Assembly (NCBI GenBank): GCA_025465535.1
Contig: JAODMY010000110.1
Span: 19,335 to 83,334 of the forward strand
Reading direction: 5' to 3'
Source of the DNA: Glaciihabitans sp.
GTDB lineage: Bacteria > Actinomycetota > Actinomycetes > Actinomycetales > Microbacteriaceae
DNA length: 64,000 bases
A program made the position numbers and the translations under genes. Below are positions 7,914 through 16,343 of this stretch, in pieces (position 1 is the first letter of the stretch; each line of letters opens with the position of its first letter). Below the pieces are notes generated by a model, which ran no database searches, was not told the DNA's origin, and was given only the letters and a program-made list of their open reading frames with translations.

Positions 7914-9371
7914 ATGTGCGGCATTGTGGGCATCGTCTCAGCACAACCCGTCAATCAGCAGGTTTACGACAGCCTGTTGCTTCTTCAGCACCGTGGACAG
8001 GATTCGACCGGTATGGCGACAGCCGATACCGACACCTTCCACATCTTCAAGGCCAAGGGCCAGGTGCGTGAGGCGTATCGAACGCGCGACATGCGCTCGC
8101 TCACCGGGACCATGGGTCTCGGTCACGTGCGCTACGCGACTCGAGGAAACGCCTCCAATGAGGAGGAGGCCCAGCCGTTCTATGTGAACGCGCCGTACGG
8201 CATCATCCTCGTCCACAACGGAAACCTGACGAACACGCGCGAGCTGACGCAGGAACTGTTCCACGTGGATCGCCGCCATCTCAACACCTCGAGCGACACC
8301 GAGTTGCTTGTCAACGTTCTCGCCAACGAGCTGCAGGCGCAGGTCAGCGGATCCGAACTCGACCCCGACCAGATCTTCACAGCGATCTCCCGGCTGCACG
8401 AGCGCGTCGAGGGCTCCTACGCCGCGATCGCGCTGATCGCGGGCCACGGGTTGCTGGCGTTCCGGGATCCCTTCGGCATCCGTCCGCTCGTCCTCGGGCG
8501 CAGGCAGACCGGTTTCGTCGGGGAGGACTGGATCGTCGCATCCGAATCCCTCGTGCTGGAGAGCGCCGGCTATGAGATCGTTCGCGACCTCGAACCGGGT
8601 GAGGCTGTTTTCATCGCGATGGATGGCGAGATGACCTCGCGCCAGTGCGCCAAGAATCCGCGGCTGATCCCGTGCTCGTTCGAGTATGTCTACCTCGCCC
8701 GCCCAGACTCGATCATGAACGGCATCTCCGTCTACGAGGCTCGACTGCGGCTCGGCGACCGGCTTGCAGACACCATCGCGCAGTACACGCCGGCGGGCGA
8801 TATCGACGTCGTCATGCCGATTCCGGATTCCTCGAGGCCCGCCGCAATGCAGGTCGCGCAGAAGCTGGGCGTCGAATACCGCGAGGGTTTCTACAAGAAC
8901 CGCTACGTCGGTCGGACCTTCATCATGCCCGGCCAGGCGGAGCGCAAGAAGTCGGTCAAGCAGAAGCTGAACGCCATGGGCAGCGAGTTCCGTGGCAAGA
9001 ACATCCTGATTGTGGATGACTCGATCGTGCGGGGCACCACCTCGAAGGAGATCGTGCAGATGGCCCGCGAGGCCGGCGCGAACAAGGTCACGTTCACCTC
9101 GGCCGCGCCCCCCGTCCGCTTCCCACACGTCTACGGGATCAACATGCCGACCGCCCACGAGCTCGTCGCGCACGGTCGCAAGATTCCCGAGATCGCCACA
9201 GAGCTCGGCGCCGACTACCTGATCTACCAGGAGGTCGCCGATATGCAGGCGGCCATCATCGAGGGATCGAACGTCACAGAGCTCGAGATGAGCTGCTTCA
9301 CGGGCGACTACGTCACGGGCACCGTCACGCCCGAGTACCTGGCCTGGGTCGAAGCGAACCAGCTGAGCTAG
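7914..9371 (+). CDS. purF: Amidophosphoribosyltransferase (E. coli-like type)
   Basis: Commits PRPP to purine synthesis by transferring glutamine ammonia to form phosphoribosylamine. Translation starts MCGIVGIV, so Cys2 becomes the N-terminal nucleophile with no propeptide. The PRPP loop NILIVDDSIVRGTTSKEIV is near residues 362-380. Alignment from memory with B. subtilis PurF shows that two of four Fe-S cysteines are replaced (FPHVYGIN instead of a PCFYGID-type motif; EMSCFTG with one Cys lost). The protein instead matches E. coli PurF closely (TRQCA/SRQCA, RRKSVRRKLNA/RKKSVKQKLNA, FPNVYGID/FPHVYGIN). An Fe-S cluster is therefore unlikely. Length 485 aa. Divergent from purM. Confidence 0.95.
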   Translation: MCGIVGIVSAQPVNQQVYDSLLLLQHRGQDSTGMATADTDTFHIFKAKGQVREAYRTRDMRSLTGTMGLGHVRYATRGNASNEEEAQPFYVNAPYGIILVHNGNLTNTRELTQELFHVDRRHLNTSSDTELLVNVLANELQAQVSGSELDPDQIFTAISRLHERVEGSYAAIALIAGHGLLAFRDPFGIRPLVLGRRQTGFVGEDWIVASESLVLESAGYEIVRDLEPGEAVFIAMDGEMTSRQCAKNPRLIPCSFEYVYLARPDSIMNGISVYEARLRLGDRLADTIAQYTPAGDIDVVMPIPDSSRPAAMQVAQKLGVEYREGFYKNRYVGRTFIMPGQAERKKSVKQKLNAMGSEFRGKNILIVDDSIVRGTTSKEIVQMAREAGANKVTFTSAAPPVRFPHVYGINMPTAHELVAHGRKIPEIATELGADYLIYQEVADMQAAIIEGSNVTELEMSCFTGDYVTGTVTPEYLAWVEANQLS

Positions 9372-9391
9372 TCGGGCCGGCCGCGGGTTCC

Positions 9392-9844
9392 TTAGCCGGC
9401 GGCCTTCGTGAACGCGTACTGGACGTTCGCATCCGGATCCCCGAGGTCGACGTAGAGCTGGCGGTTCGATGTGGTGCTGCCCTCGACCAGCATCGTGAGT
9501 CCGTTGAAGGTGCCGACCATGGTCGGCTTCAGGAAGTGGAGCTGCACGGCGGGCGCCCCGCCGGCGTCGTTGCCGCCACTGCCGATCTTCCAGGTTCCCT
9601 TGACCGTGATGATCGGCCCCTTGATTTTGGCGCCATCCTGAATAATGGCCTGCTTGACGACACCGGTCGGGATTCCGCTGACGACAAAGTCGCCATCCTT
9701 GTCGAGTTCGAGGGTCGCCGTGCCGTGTCGCCAGGTGCCGATCACCTGCGCGCGCGTGGGAACGGGGACGGGAACCGCCGACTCACAAGCGCTCAGGCCC
9801 ATGCAGGCCGCGAGCAGAATGACGAGGGACGCGGCTTTTCGCAT
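9392..9844 (-). CDS. Small secreted lipoprotein, unknown function
   Basis: A 150-aa protein not recognised beyond being a lipoprotein. The signal peptide MRKAASLVILLAACMGLSAC ends in a canonical lipobox LSAC. The mature part has a motif VIGTWRHGTATLELDKDGDFVVSGIP and a GTW repeat-like element (VKGTWKIG), suggesting a small beta-sandwich or lipocalin-like fold (inference from alternating beta patterns only). It faces purF with a 20-nt convergent gap. The gap and gene end contain a GC-rich inverted sequence that may terminate both. Confidence 0.75.
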   Translation of the reverse strand: MRKAASLVILLAACMGLSACESAVPVPVPTRAQVIGTWRHGTATLELDKDGDFVVSGIPTGVVKQAIIQDGAKIKGPIITVKGTWKIGSGGNDAGGAPAVQLHFLKPTMVGTFNGLTMLVEGSTTSNRQLYVDLGDPDANVQYAFTKAAG

Positions 9845-9889
9845 TGCCCCATTCTCCCCCGGTCAGCTGAGCGCGGGGGCGGGATCCTG

Positions 9890-10225
9890 CTAGTCGGCGT
9901 TCCGAACGTCGCCTGCGTCGTCGGCCTGCTCGTCATCCGCAATCTGCAGCCGATCCACCGAGGCTGTGATCGTCTTGGCGCGCCGACTCAGCAACTTGTC
10001 GAGAACGACCGCGATGACAGCGCCAAGGAGTGCGCCGATGACGATCCCGTAGAGAGCGAAGTAACCGAACGTCGCACCGAAGCCGACCGTCGGATCGACC
10101 GGGAAATACGCGGTCGTCACGAGCGCGACAATCACGCCGATGACCGCACCGAGGACGATGAACACCAGAAACTTCGGTGCCCTGCGGATGCGCACTGTCG
10201 TTGCGCCGTCATCGGTGTTGCTCAC
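9890..10225 (-). CDS. Two-TM membrane protein, unknown function
   Basis: A 111-aa protein with two hydrophobic helices (FLVFIVLGAVIGVIVALVTTAYF and FGYFALYGIVIGALLGAVIAVVLDKLL) separated by a short loop, and a charged C-terminal tail. The ORF track starts at 10432, but the upstream part is antisense-type shadow of the SCP-like gene. The GTG at 10225 follows the SCP-like stop by 4 nt and gives a sensible MSNTDDGATTVRIRRAPK start. It is cotranscribed with, and probably coupled to, the SCP-like gene. No catalytic motif is visible. Confidence 0.72.
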   Translation of the reverse strand: MSNTDDGATTVRIRRAPKFLVFIVLGAVIGVIVALVTTAYFPVDPTVGFGATFGYFALYGIVIGALLGAVIAVVLDKLLSRRAKTITASVDRLQIADDEQADDAGDVRNAD

Positions 10226-10229
10226 CAAC

Positions 10230-10628
10230 TCATTCTCGCATCCGCAGGACGGGTAAATGTTCGGACAGGTCCGCGCGGGAACCGGACGCCGACACGGCCC
10301 CCGCGGCGAGCGCGACGGGCCAGTCGGTGGCGCCGGTTGCCAGCGCGAGCCAGGTTGCGGAATCCATCTCGACGACGTTGGGAGGGGTGCCGCGGGTGTG
10401 GCGCGGTCCCTCGATCGCCTGGGTTGCGCCAAATGGCGGCACCCGCACCTCGACCGTGTTGCCCGGGGCGGATTCGGCCAGCAGCTGCAGCAGGTAGCGG
10501 ACGGCGGTCGCAGTCGTGTCGCGATTCACGCCCCGAATTCCGCTGCCGGTTGCCCCGGTCCCGCCCTCCGCTACCGCGGCACGCACGGCCGACTCACCAA
10601 CCTCATCCGCGATCCGTGCCCTTGCCAT
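10230..10628 (-). CDS. Bacterial SCP-2-like (sterol carrier family) protein
   Basis: A 132-aa protein recognised as the small SCP-type family that sits near pur genes in Microbacteriaceae. It carries [44 protein letters not shown], which resembles the lipid/hydrophobe-binding SCP-2 fold. The biological ligand is unknown and a sterol role is not implied. An ATG at 10628 starts [12 protein letters not shown]. It is divergent from purD across a repeat-containing gap and is followed by the two-TM gene at 4 nt. Confidence 0.78.
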   Translation of the reverse strand: MARARIADEVGESAVRAAVAEGGTGATGSGIRGVNRDTTATAVRYLLQLLAESAPGNTVEVRVPPFGATQAIEGPRHTRGTPPNVVEMDSATWLALATGATDWPVALAAGAVSASGSRADLSEHLPVLRMRE

Positions 10629-10630
10629 AT

Positions 10631-10675
10631 CTCAACGGTAGCCACCTCAACGGCAGCCACCTCAACGGCAGCCCG
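10631..10675. repeat. Three tandem 15-bp repeats
   Basis: Three head-to-tail copies of CTCAACGGCAGCCAC (10631-10645 with one change, 10646-10660, and 10661-10675 with the last two bases altered). They lie in the 5' region between the SCP-like gene and purD, directly before a 19-bp inverted repeat. They would sit in the SCP-like gene's promoter or 5'-UTR. Visible directly; function unknown. Confidence 0.85.
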
Positions 10676-10680
10676 ACCGC

Positions 10681-10780
10681 CCGTTCATAACTCAGCCTGA
10701 TTTTCACCGAGGACGGTCCGGCTCCCGGAAACACTGGACTCCCGGCGGCGCATCGCAAATCCAGGCTGAGTTATGAACGG
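10681..10780. repeat. Perfect 19-bp inverted repeat with 62-nt interior
   Basis: CCGTTCATAACTCAGCCTG at 10681-10699 is exactly reverse-complemented at 10762-10780, enclosing 62 nt. The arms are AT-richer than the surroundings. The structure could form a long cruciform or hairpin, be a MITE-like remnant, or be a paired protein-binding site in the purD upstream region. A second perfect inverted repeat with the same 62-nt interior lies at 14971-15064. Confidence 0.85.
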
Positions 10781-10832
10781 CAGCGACGGTCGCGAGACAC
10801 GGGGAAAGGGACACAGGCCGCGCAGCCGCCAG

Positions 10833-10838
10833 TAGCCT
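10833..10838 (+). promoter_or_regulatory. Probable -10 element of purD, leaderless
   Basis: TAGCCT lies 6 nt before the purD GTG (10845), with no Shine-Dalgarno sequence of its own at proper spacing. That places transcription start at or next to the start codon, a common leaderless arrangement in actinobacteria. The same TAGCCT-to-start spacing appears before the SGNH gene. Confidence 0.5.
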
Positions 10839-10844
10839 TAGGGG

Positions 10845-12086
10845 GTGCGAATCCTTGTATTGGGCTCCGGTGCGCGCGAGCATGCCATCATCACGTCGCT
10901 GCTGTCAGAGCGCGCCGGTCACGAGATCACCTCGGCTCCGGGCAACGCCGGCATCGCCGCGGTCGTGCCCGTCGTCGCGCTCGATCCGACCAACGGGGAT
11001 GTGGTGGCGCAGTACGCGCTCGACAACGCCATCGACCTGGTCGTCGTCGGGCCCGAGGCGCCGCTCGTCGCGGGTGTCGCCGACAAGCTGCGCACGCGCG
11101 GCATCCCGGTGTTCGGGCCGAGCAAGGCGGCCGCCGCCCTCGAGGGCAGCAAGACGTTCGCGAAGCGGATCATGGATGAGGCCGGAGTTCCGAGCGGACG
11201 GGCCATTCGCGCCGGCACGCTCGCCGAAGCGATCGAGGCGATCGACGAATACGGCGCGCCCTACGTAGTCAAGGCCGACGGGCTCGCGGCCGGCAAGGGC
11301 GTACTCGTCACACCGGATCGCGATGCCGCCGTCGCCCACGCGGAGTACTGGCTCCAACACGGGAGCGTCCTTGTCGAAGAATTCCTCGCTGGCCAGGAGG
11401 TCTCGCTGTTCCTTTTGAGCGACGGCCACACCGTTCTTCCGCTGTCTCCCGCCCAGGATTACAAGCGAGTTTTCGATCGCGACGAGGGTCCGAACACGGG
11501 CGGAATGGGCGCGTACTCGCCCCTGCCCTGGCTTCCCGACGGCTTCGTGGACGAGGTGATCGACACGATCGCCCTGCCGACGATCCGGCAGTTGGCGGCC
11601 GAGCAGAAACCGTTCATCGGGCTGCTGTACTGCGGACTGATCCTGACGGCGAAGGGCACCCGCGTCATTGAGTTCAACGCGCGCTTCGGCGACCCGGAGA
11701 CGCAGGTCGTCCTGCCGCGACTGGTAACCCCCTTGAGTGGTTTGCTGTTTGCCGCGGCAACCGGCGGCCTCGGATCGTTGCCGCGACCCGAGTTTTCGGA
11801 TGAGGTCGCCGTCACCGTCGTGCTCGCGAGCGAGGGATACCCGGAGGATCCGATCACGGGTCGCCCGATCTCCGGACTCGACCGGGTGGAGGACGTGACC
11901 ATCGCGCACGCGGCGACCGCCGCATCTGGTGACGGCGGCTACATCGCGACCGGTGGGCGCGTGCTCAGCGTCGTCGCGCTCGGCGAGACTTTTGAGGCGG
12001 CGCGTGCGAAGGCCTACGCGGCGCTCGAGCAGATCCACCTCGAGGGAAGCCACTACCGCACCGATATCGCAGAGAGGGTCGTCTAG
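10845..12086 (+). CDS. purD: Phosphoribosylamine-glycine ligase (GAR synthetase)
   Basis: ATP-grasp enzyme that joins phosphoribosylamine and glycine, step two of purine synthesis. The N-domain begins [15 protein letters not shown]; the ATP-grasp region includes [16 protein letters not shown] and [12 protein letters not shown]; metal-site residues are in [14 protein letters not shown]. At 413 aa it is normal length. GTG start, probably leaderless. Its stop overlaps the purC GTG by one base, so purD-purC are coupled. Confidence 0.96.
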   Translation: MRILVLGSGAREHAIITSLLSERAGHEITSAPGNAGIAAVVPVVALDPTNGDVVAQYALDNAIDLVVVGPEAPLVAGVADKLRTRGIPVFGPSKAAAALEGSKTFAKRIMDEAGVPSGRAIRAGTLAEAIEAIDEYGAPYVVKADGLAAGKGVLVTPDRDAAVAHAEYWLQHGSVLVEEFLAGQEVSLFLLSDGHTVLPLSPAQDYKRVFDRDEGPNTGGMGAYSPLPWLPDGFVDEVIDTIALPTIRQLAAEQKPFIGLLYCGLILTAKGTRVIEFNARFGDPETQVVLPRLVTPLSGLLFAAATGGLGSLPRPEFSDEVAVTVVLASEGYPEDPITGRPISGLDRVEDVTIAHAATAASGDGGYIATGGRVLSVVALGETFEAARAKAYAALEQIHLEGSHYRTDIAERVV

Positions 12087-12958
12087 TGCCTGACACCGAT
12101 TCCGCAGCACAAGAGCTGGACGGCTGGACGCACGAATACTCCGGCAAGGTCCGCGACCTTTACTCGTCCCCCGAACATCCGAAACGGGTGCTGATGGTGG
12201 CTAGCGATCGGGTGAGTGCGGCAGACCACGTGCTCACGCCGGCCATCCCCGGTAAGGGAGCGCTGCTCACGAAGCTCAGTCTGTGGTGGTTCGACCAGCT
12301 GGACAGCATGCCGAATCACCTCGCGCCAACAGACGAGTGGGCGGCGATTCCGGCCTCGGTCGCCGATCGCGCGATGCTCGTGACCAAGCTCGACATGTTC
12401 CCCATCGAGTGCGTCGTCCGCGGTTACCTCTCGGGCAGCGGCTGGGTCGAATACCAGGCGAGCCAGAGCGTGTGCGGCGTTCCGCTGCCCGCCGGACTCA
12501 CGGATGGCGACCGACTGCCCGAGCCGATTTTCACCCCGGCCTTCAAGGCCCCCGTGGGCGAGCACGACGAGAACATCACCCTCGAACGCACAGCGCAGCT
12601 GGTCGGAATCGAGAACGCCAGCGCACTGCGCGACCTGTCGATCGCGGTGTTTGAGCGCGCATCCACCATTGCTGAGGCCAAGGGCATCATCCTTGCCGAC
12701 ACCAAGTTCGAGTTCGGCGCGAGCGAGGACGGGACGATCACGCTGGGGGACGAGGTCCTCACCTCTGACAGCAGCCGATACTGGGATGCGGCAACCTACG
12801 CCGGCGGCAACCGCACGGCCAGCTTCGACAAGCAGGGCGTGCGCGACTGGCTGAAGGCGAACTGGTCAGGCGAGGGCACGCCGCCGCCGCTTGCCGCAGA
12901 CGTGGTCACCGCGACGGCGACGCGATACCGGGAGTTGGTCGATCGGCTCACCGCCTGA
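12086..12958 (+). CDS. purC: SAICAR synthetase
   Basis: Phosphoribosylaminoimidazole-succinocarboxamide synthase, which condenses CAIR with aspartate using ATP. Landmarks are EYSGKVRDLYSS, VASDRVSAADHVL, ECVVRGYLSGSGW and LADTKFEFG. It is 290 aa, matching the longer actinobacterial form. The GTG start shares one base with the purD stop. Twelve bases after the stop begins a 66-bp palindrome that may end the purDC transcript. Confidence 0.96.
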   Translation: MPDTDSAAQELDGWTHEYSGKVRDLYSSPEHPKRVLMVASDRVSAADHVLTPAIPGKGALLTKLSLWWFDQLDSMPNHLAPTDEWAAIPASVADRAMLVTKLDMFPIECVVRGYLSGSGWVEYQASQSVCGVPLPAGLTDGDRLPEPIFTPAFKAPVGEHDENITLERTAQLVGIENASALRDLSIAVFERASTIAEAKGIILADTKFEFGASEDGTITLGDEVLTSDSSRYWDAATYAGGNRTASFDKQGVRDWLKANWSGEGTPPPLAADVVTATATRYRELVDRLTA

Positions 12959-12970
12959 TCCTCAAACCCC

Positions 12971-13036
12971 GTCTGCCCCCGTGCGATGCGTCTGCCCCCG
13001 TACGTACGGGGGCAGATGCATCGGGCGGGGGCAGAC
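12971..13036. repeat. 66-bp palindromic repeat element, copy 1
   Basis: Near-perfect palindrome centred on GTAC|GTAC, two 33-nt arms with three mismatched pairs. Each arm reads GTCTGCCCCCG, a variable triplet, GATGCG, then TCTGCCCCCGTAC. It therefore contains two direct and two inverted copies of an 11-mer. Further copies are at 56667 and 63942. It lies between purC and a codirectional VOC gene. It could be a terminator lacking a T-tract, a REP/BIME-like dispersed element, or a protein-binding palindrome. Confidence 0.9.
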
Positions 13037-13075
13037 TGAAGGAATGCGCGACCGGTCCATGAGGTTATACCAGAG

Positions 13076-13957
13076 ATGAACGACAACCTCCTGGCCGCAG
13101 ACACCGCGATGGGGCCGGTGACCCTTCTCGTCGCCGACCTCGACGCGATGACGGCGTACTACCGGGACGCGGTCGCGCTCCGCGTGATCGACGAGACGCC
13201 CGGAGGTGCGACGGCGGCTCGCGTGACTCTTGGCCGCGGCACCACGCCGGTCATCATCCTCGAGGACTCGCCGGGCCTGAAGCACGCGTCGCGGCACGAT
13301 GCCGGACTGTTCCACACGGCGATCCTGTTCGAGACCGAGCGGGCGCTCGCCGCATCCGTATATTCGGTCGCACAGAAGCATCCCGGGTCGTTCACCGGCA
13401 GCTCCGACCACCTGGTCTCGAAGGCCTTCTACTTCACCGATCCCGAGGGCAACGGCGTCGAACTCTACTGGGACAGGGACCGCACCCAGTGGAGCTGGAC
13501 GCACGGCTCGATCGAGATGAGCACGCTGTTCCTCGATCCGAACGGATTCCTGCGGGAGAACCTGACTGATGAAGTGATCGAGAACCCGGTGGATGGCGGC
13601 GCCCGCGTCGGCCATGTCCACCTCTCGGTCGGTGACACGGCCACCGCGCGCGAGTTCTACGTCGACCGCCTCGGCTTCGAACAGACCATTGAAATACCCG
13701 GCCAAGCCGTGTTCGTCAGCGCCGGGAAGTACCACCATCACATGGCCATGAATGTGTGGAACTCGCGCGGAGCCGGACGCCGCGCACGAACCCTCGGCCT
13801 CGGCCAGGTCGACATCGTCGTGCCGTCGGCGGATGACATCGGCGCCCTCACCGAACGGATGTCGCACTTCGGAATCGAGACCCGCGACGACGGAGCGACG
13901 GTTGCCTTCGATGACCCATGGGCGAACCTGATTAGGGTCACATCTTCGGCGCGATAG
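13076..13957 (+). CDS. VOC family (glyoxalase/extradiol dioxygenase-like) protein
   Basis: A 293-aa vicinal-oxygen-chelate protein with two tandem VOC modules: MGPVTLLVADLDAMTAYYRDAV (about residue 12) and VGHVHLSVGDTATAREFYVDRLGFEQ (about residue 180). The candidate metal residues are H in LFHTAILF, E in GNGVELYWDRD, and H in GHVHLSV. The architecture resembles CatE-type catechol 2,3-dioxygenase-like proteins; the substrate is unknown. Cytoplasmic. Its TAG stop also forms part of the probable -10 box of the next gene. Confidence 0.82.
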   Translation: MNDNLLAADTAMGPVTLLVADLDAMTAYYRDAVALRVIDETPGGATAARVTLGRGTTPVIILEDSPGLKHASRHDAGLFHTAILFETERALAASVYSVAQKHPGSFTGSSDHLVSKAFYFTDPEGNGVELYWDRDRTQWSWTHGSIEMSTLFLDPNGFLRENLTDEVIENPVDGGARVGHVHLSVGDTATAREFYVDRLGFEQTIEIPGQAVFVSAGKYHHHMAMNVWNSRGAGRRARTLGLGQVDIVVPSADDIGALTERMSHFGIETRDDGATVAFDDPWANLIRVTSSAR

Positions 13958-13960
13958 CCT
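13955..13960 (+). promoter_or_regulatory. Probable -10 element of the SGNH gene, overlapping a stop codon
   Basis: TAGCCT begins with the TAG stop of the VOC gene and lies 7 nt before the SGNH ATG (13968). This is the same leaderless pattern as purD. No recognisable -35 element is apparent. Confidence 0.45.
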
Positions 13961-13967
13961 GAGCAGG

Positions 13968-14699
13968 ATGGCCATTAATCCCCGCTACAGCCGCCTCATC
14001 GCGGTGCTCCTCGGCCCCGTCGTGTTGCCGCAGGCTCAGCGGGTGAAGCGCGTCATCCCTCGGCTCCCCGATGCCGCCCAGCCGTGGCACGGTGCGGTCG
14101 CGGGCGACGACCAGTTGAGCATCCTCGTGCTCGGGGATTCGACGGCGGCCGGCGTCGGCGCCGACACCCAGGACGACGCCCTTCCCGGCCACCTCGCCCG
14201 AGCCTTCGCGGCCGAGTGGGAGCGCGGTGTCGCCTGGCGGGCCATCGGCGAGAATGGGGCAACGACGCAGGACATCGCGCTTCGCTACCTCGACGACGCA
14301 TGCCACGAGCGCTACGACCTGATCTTCCTGACCGTCGGCGCGAACGATGCGCTGACGCTGCGGTCGCGACGGGCGTTTCGGCGCGACTTCCGCACCATCC
14401 TTCGGCGACTGCGTGCGGCGAATCCGAAGGCGCTGATCATGGTGTCGAGCCTGCCCGGGTTCTCGCAGTTCGAGTCGCTGCCCAATCCTCTTCGCTTCGC
14501 GCTTCACCTGCACGGCCAGAATCTGGAGAACGCGGCACGCAAGTTCGTGAAGTCCGAGCCGGGCGTGATCATGTCACCGTCGGCGCCCGGATACACCCCG
14601 GGGTTCTTCGCGAGCGACCGCTTTCACCCGAGTCCCAGCGGATACCGCGACTGGGTCGACTTCGCCCTCGCCGACGCCAAGCTCGTCCGCGGATCATGA
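13968..14699 (+). CDS. SGNH/GDSL-type hydrolase
   Basis: A 243-aa SGNH esterase/lipase-like enzyme. Block I is ILVLGDSTAAGVGA with the nucleophilic Ser of GDS; block III is LTVGANDAL with the oxyanion Asn; block V is SDRFHPSPSGY with the Asp/His pair. There is no convincing cleavable signal peptide, although the N-terminus is mildly hydrophobic. The substrate (ester or O-acyl group) is unknown. It overlaps the next gene by ATGA. Confidence 0.85.
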   Translation: MAINPRYSRLIAVLLGPVVLPQAQRVKRVIPRLPDAAQPWHGAVAGDDQLSILVLGDSTAAGVGADTQDDALPGHLARAFAAEWERGVAWRAIGENGATTQDIALRYLDDACHERYDLIFLTVGANDALTLRSRRAFRRDFRTILRRLRAANPKALIMVSSLPGFSQFESLPNPLRFALHLHGQNLENAARKFVKSEPGVIMSPSAPGYTPGFFASDRFHPSPSGYRDWVDFALADAKLVRGS

Positions 14700-15349
14700 C
14701 CGAACTGCGCTCGCTCGACGAGGTCGCGCGAGTGATTCGGGGCTCTCTCGTTCCGGGCAGGCGCACGCTCGTCGCGATTGTCGGCGCGCCGGGAGCAGGC
14801 AAATCCACCATCGCGGCCCTGCTCGCCCCACTAATCCCTGCCGCGATCCTGCCGATGGACGGATTCCACCTGCCGCAGGCCGAACTGGTGCGCCTCGGAC
14901 GCCGCGACCGGATGGGCGCGCCGGACACCTTCGACGTCGAGGCGTTCCTCGCGGTGCTGACCGCGCTTAACGGAAATTCAGGAGATCGCATACTCGCACC
15001 AGGCTTCGACCGCGAGATCGAGGAGCCAATACCGGATGCGATTGACATATCTCCTGAATTTCCGTGCGTCATCGTCGAGGGCAACTACCTGCTGCTGGAT
15101 CGGGGGGCCGGCGGCGGCACTGATACCGGCGCCAGCGGCGGGTGGGCGCGCGCCGCCGACCAGTTCGACCTCAGCTTCTACGTGGAAGTCGACCACCCGC
15201 TTCGGCTCGCACGGCTGATCGCCCGGCACGAGCAGTTCGGCAAGAGCCCTGCTGATGCTCTGGCCTGGGCGCTCGGTCCTGACGAGGACAACGCCCGCAT
15301 CATCGCCGCCACGGCCACGCGCGCCGACCACACCATCAGGCTCGATTAG
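14696..15349 (+). CDS. P-loop nucleoside/nucleotide kinase family protein
   Basis: A 217-aa phosphoribulokinase/uridine-kinase-like P-loop enzyme. Walker A is GAPGAGKST near residues 31-39; PMDGFHLP and IVEGNYLLLD match the family. The ATG at 14696 overlaps the SGNH stop, so the ORF-track extension to 14084 is a shadow. The phosphate acceptor is not known. A perfect 16-bp inverted repeat lies inside the coding sequence (14971-15064), encoding NGNSGD and DISPEFP. The protein stays in frame and of normal length. Confidence 0.82.
   Translation: MTELRSLDEVARVIRGSLVPGRRTLVAIVGAPGAGKSTIAALLAPLIPAAILPMDGFHLPQAELVRLGRRDRMGAPDTFDVEAFLAVLTALNGNSGDRILAPGFDREIEEPIPDAIDISPEFPCVIVEGNYLLLDRGAGGGTDTGASGGWARAADQFDLSFYVEVDHPLRLARLIARHEQFGKSPADALAWALGPDEDNARIIAATATRADHTIRLD
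14971..15064. repeat. Perfect 16-bp inverted repeat inside a kinase gene
   Basis: CGGAAATTCAGGAGAT (14971-14986) is exactly reverse-complemented at 15049-15064, with 62 nt between. The arms are far richer in A/T than the surrounding coding sequence. The interior continues conserved family sequence (APGFDREIEEP), so the structure was not simply inserted as one block. The interior length is the same as in the 10681 element. Confidence 0.85.
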
Positions 15350-15352
15350 AAT
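15347..15352 (+). promoter_or_regulatory. Possible -10 element of purS
   Basis: TAGAAT begins with the TAG stop of the kinase gene and lies 37 nt upstream of the purS GTG. That leaves room for a 5'-UTR with the strong ribosome-binding sequence AGAAGGAG (15375-15382). No clear -35 element was found. Confidence 0.35.
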
Positions 15353-15389
15353 TAGCCCATCCCCCCGCCCCTGCAGAAGGAGCAACACA

Positions 15390-15647
15390 GTGCCAACAAT
15401 CGTCGTCGAGGTCATGCCGAAGGCCGAACTTCTCGACCCCCAGGGCAAGGCCGTCGCAGGCGCGCTCGCTCGCCTCGGCAAAGACCAGTTCTCGAACGTG
15501 CGCATCGGTAAGCGCTTCGAGGTCACCGTCGACGGAACCGTGGATGAGGCCCTTTTGGCCGAAGTCCGCGAGCTGGCCGAAGAAATATTCTCAAACTCGG
15601 TGATCGAGGATGTCGTGAGCGTGACGGTCCTGGCGGAGCTCGCCTAA
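15390..15647 (+). CDS. purS: FGAM synthase subunit PurS
   Basis: Small subunit (85 aa) of the three-part FGAM synthase, bridging PurQ and PurL for ammonia transfer. The sequence MPTIVVEVMPKAELLDPQGKAVAGAL and the KRFEVTVDG segment are diagnostic. The GTG at 15390 is preceded by AGAAGGAG with 7-nt spacing, which fixes the start; the ORF-track extension to 15255 is the kinase shadow. The TAA is immediately followed by the purQ ATG. Confidence 0.95.
   Translation: MPTIVVEVMPKAELLDPQGKAVAGALARLGKDQFSNVRIGKRFEVTVDGTVDEALLAEVRELAEEIFSNSVIEDVVSVTVLAELA

Positions 15648-16343
<696 letters not shown>

Noticed and set aside
7938-9173. 411-aa minus-strand ORF opposite purF
   Set aside because: Antisense shadow of a well-identified gene.
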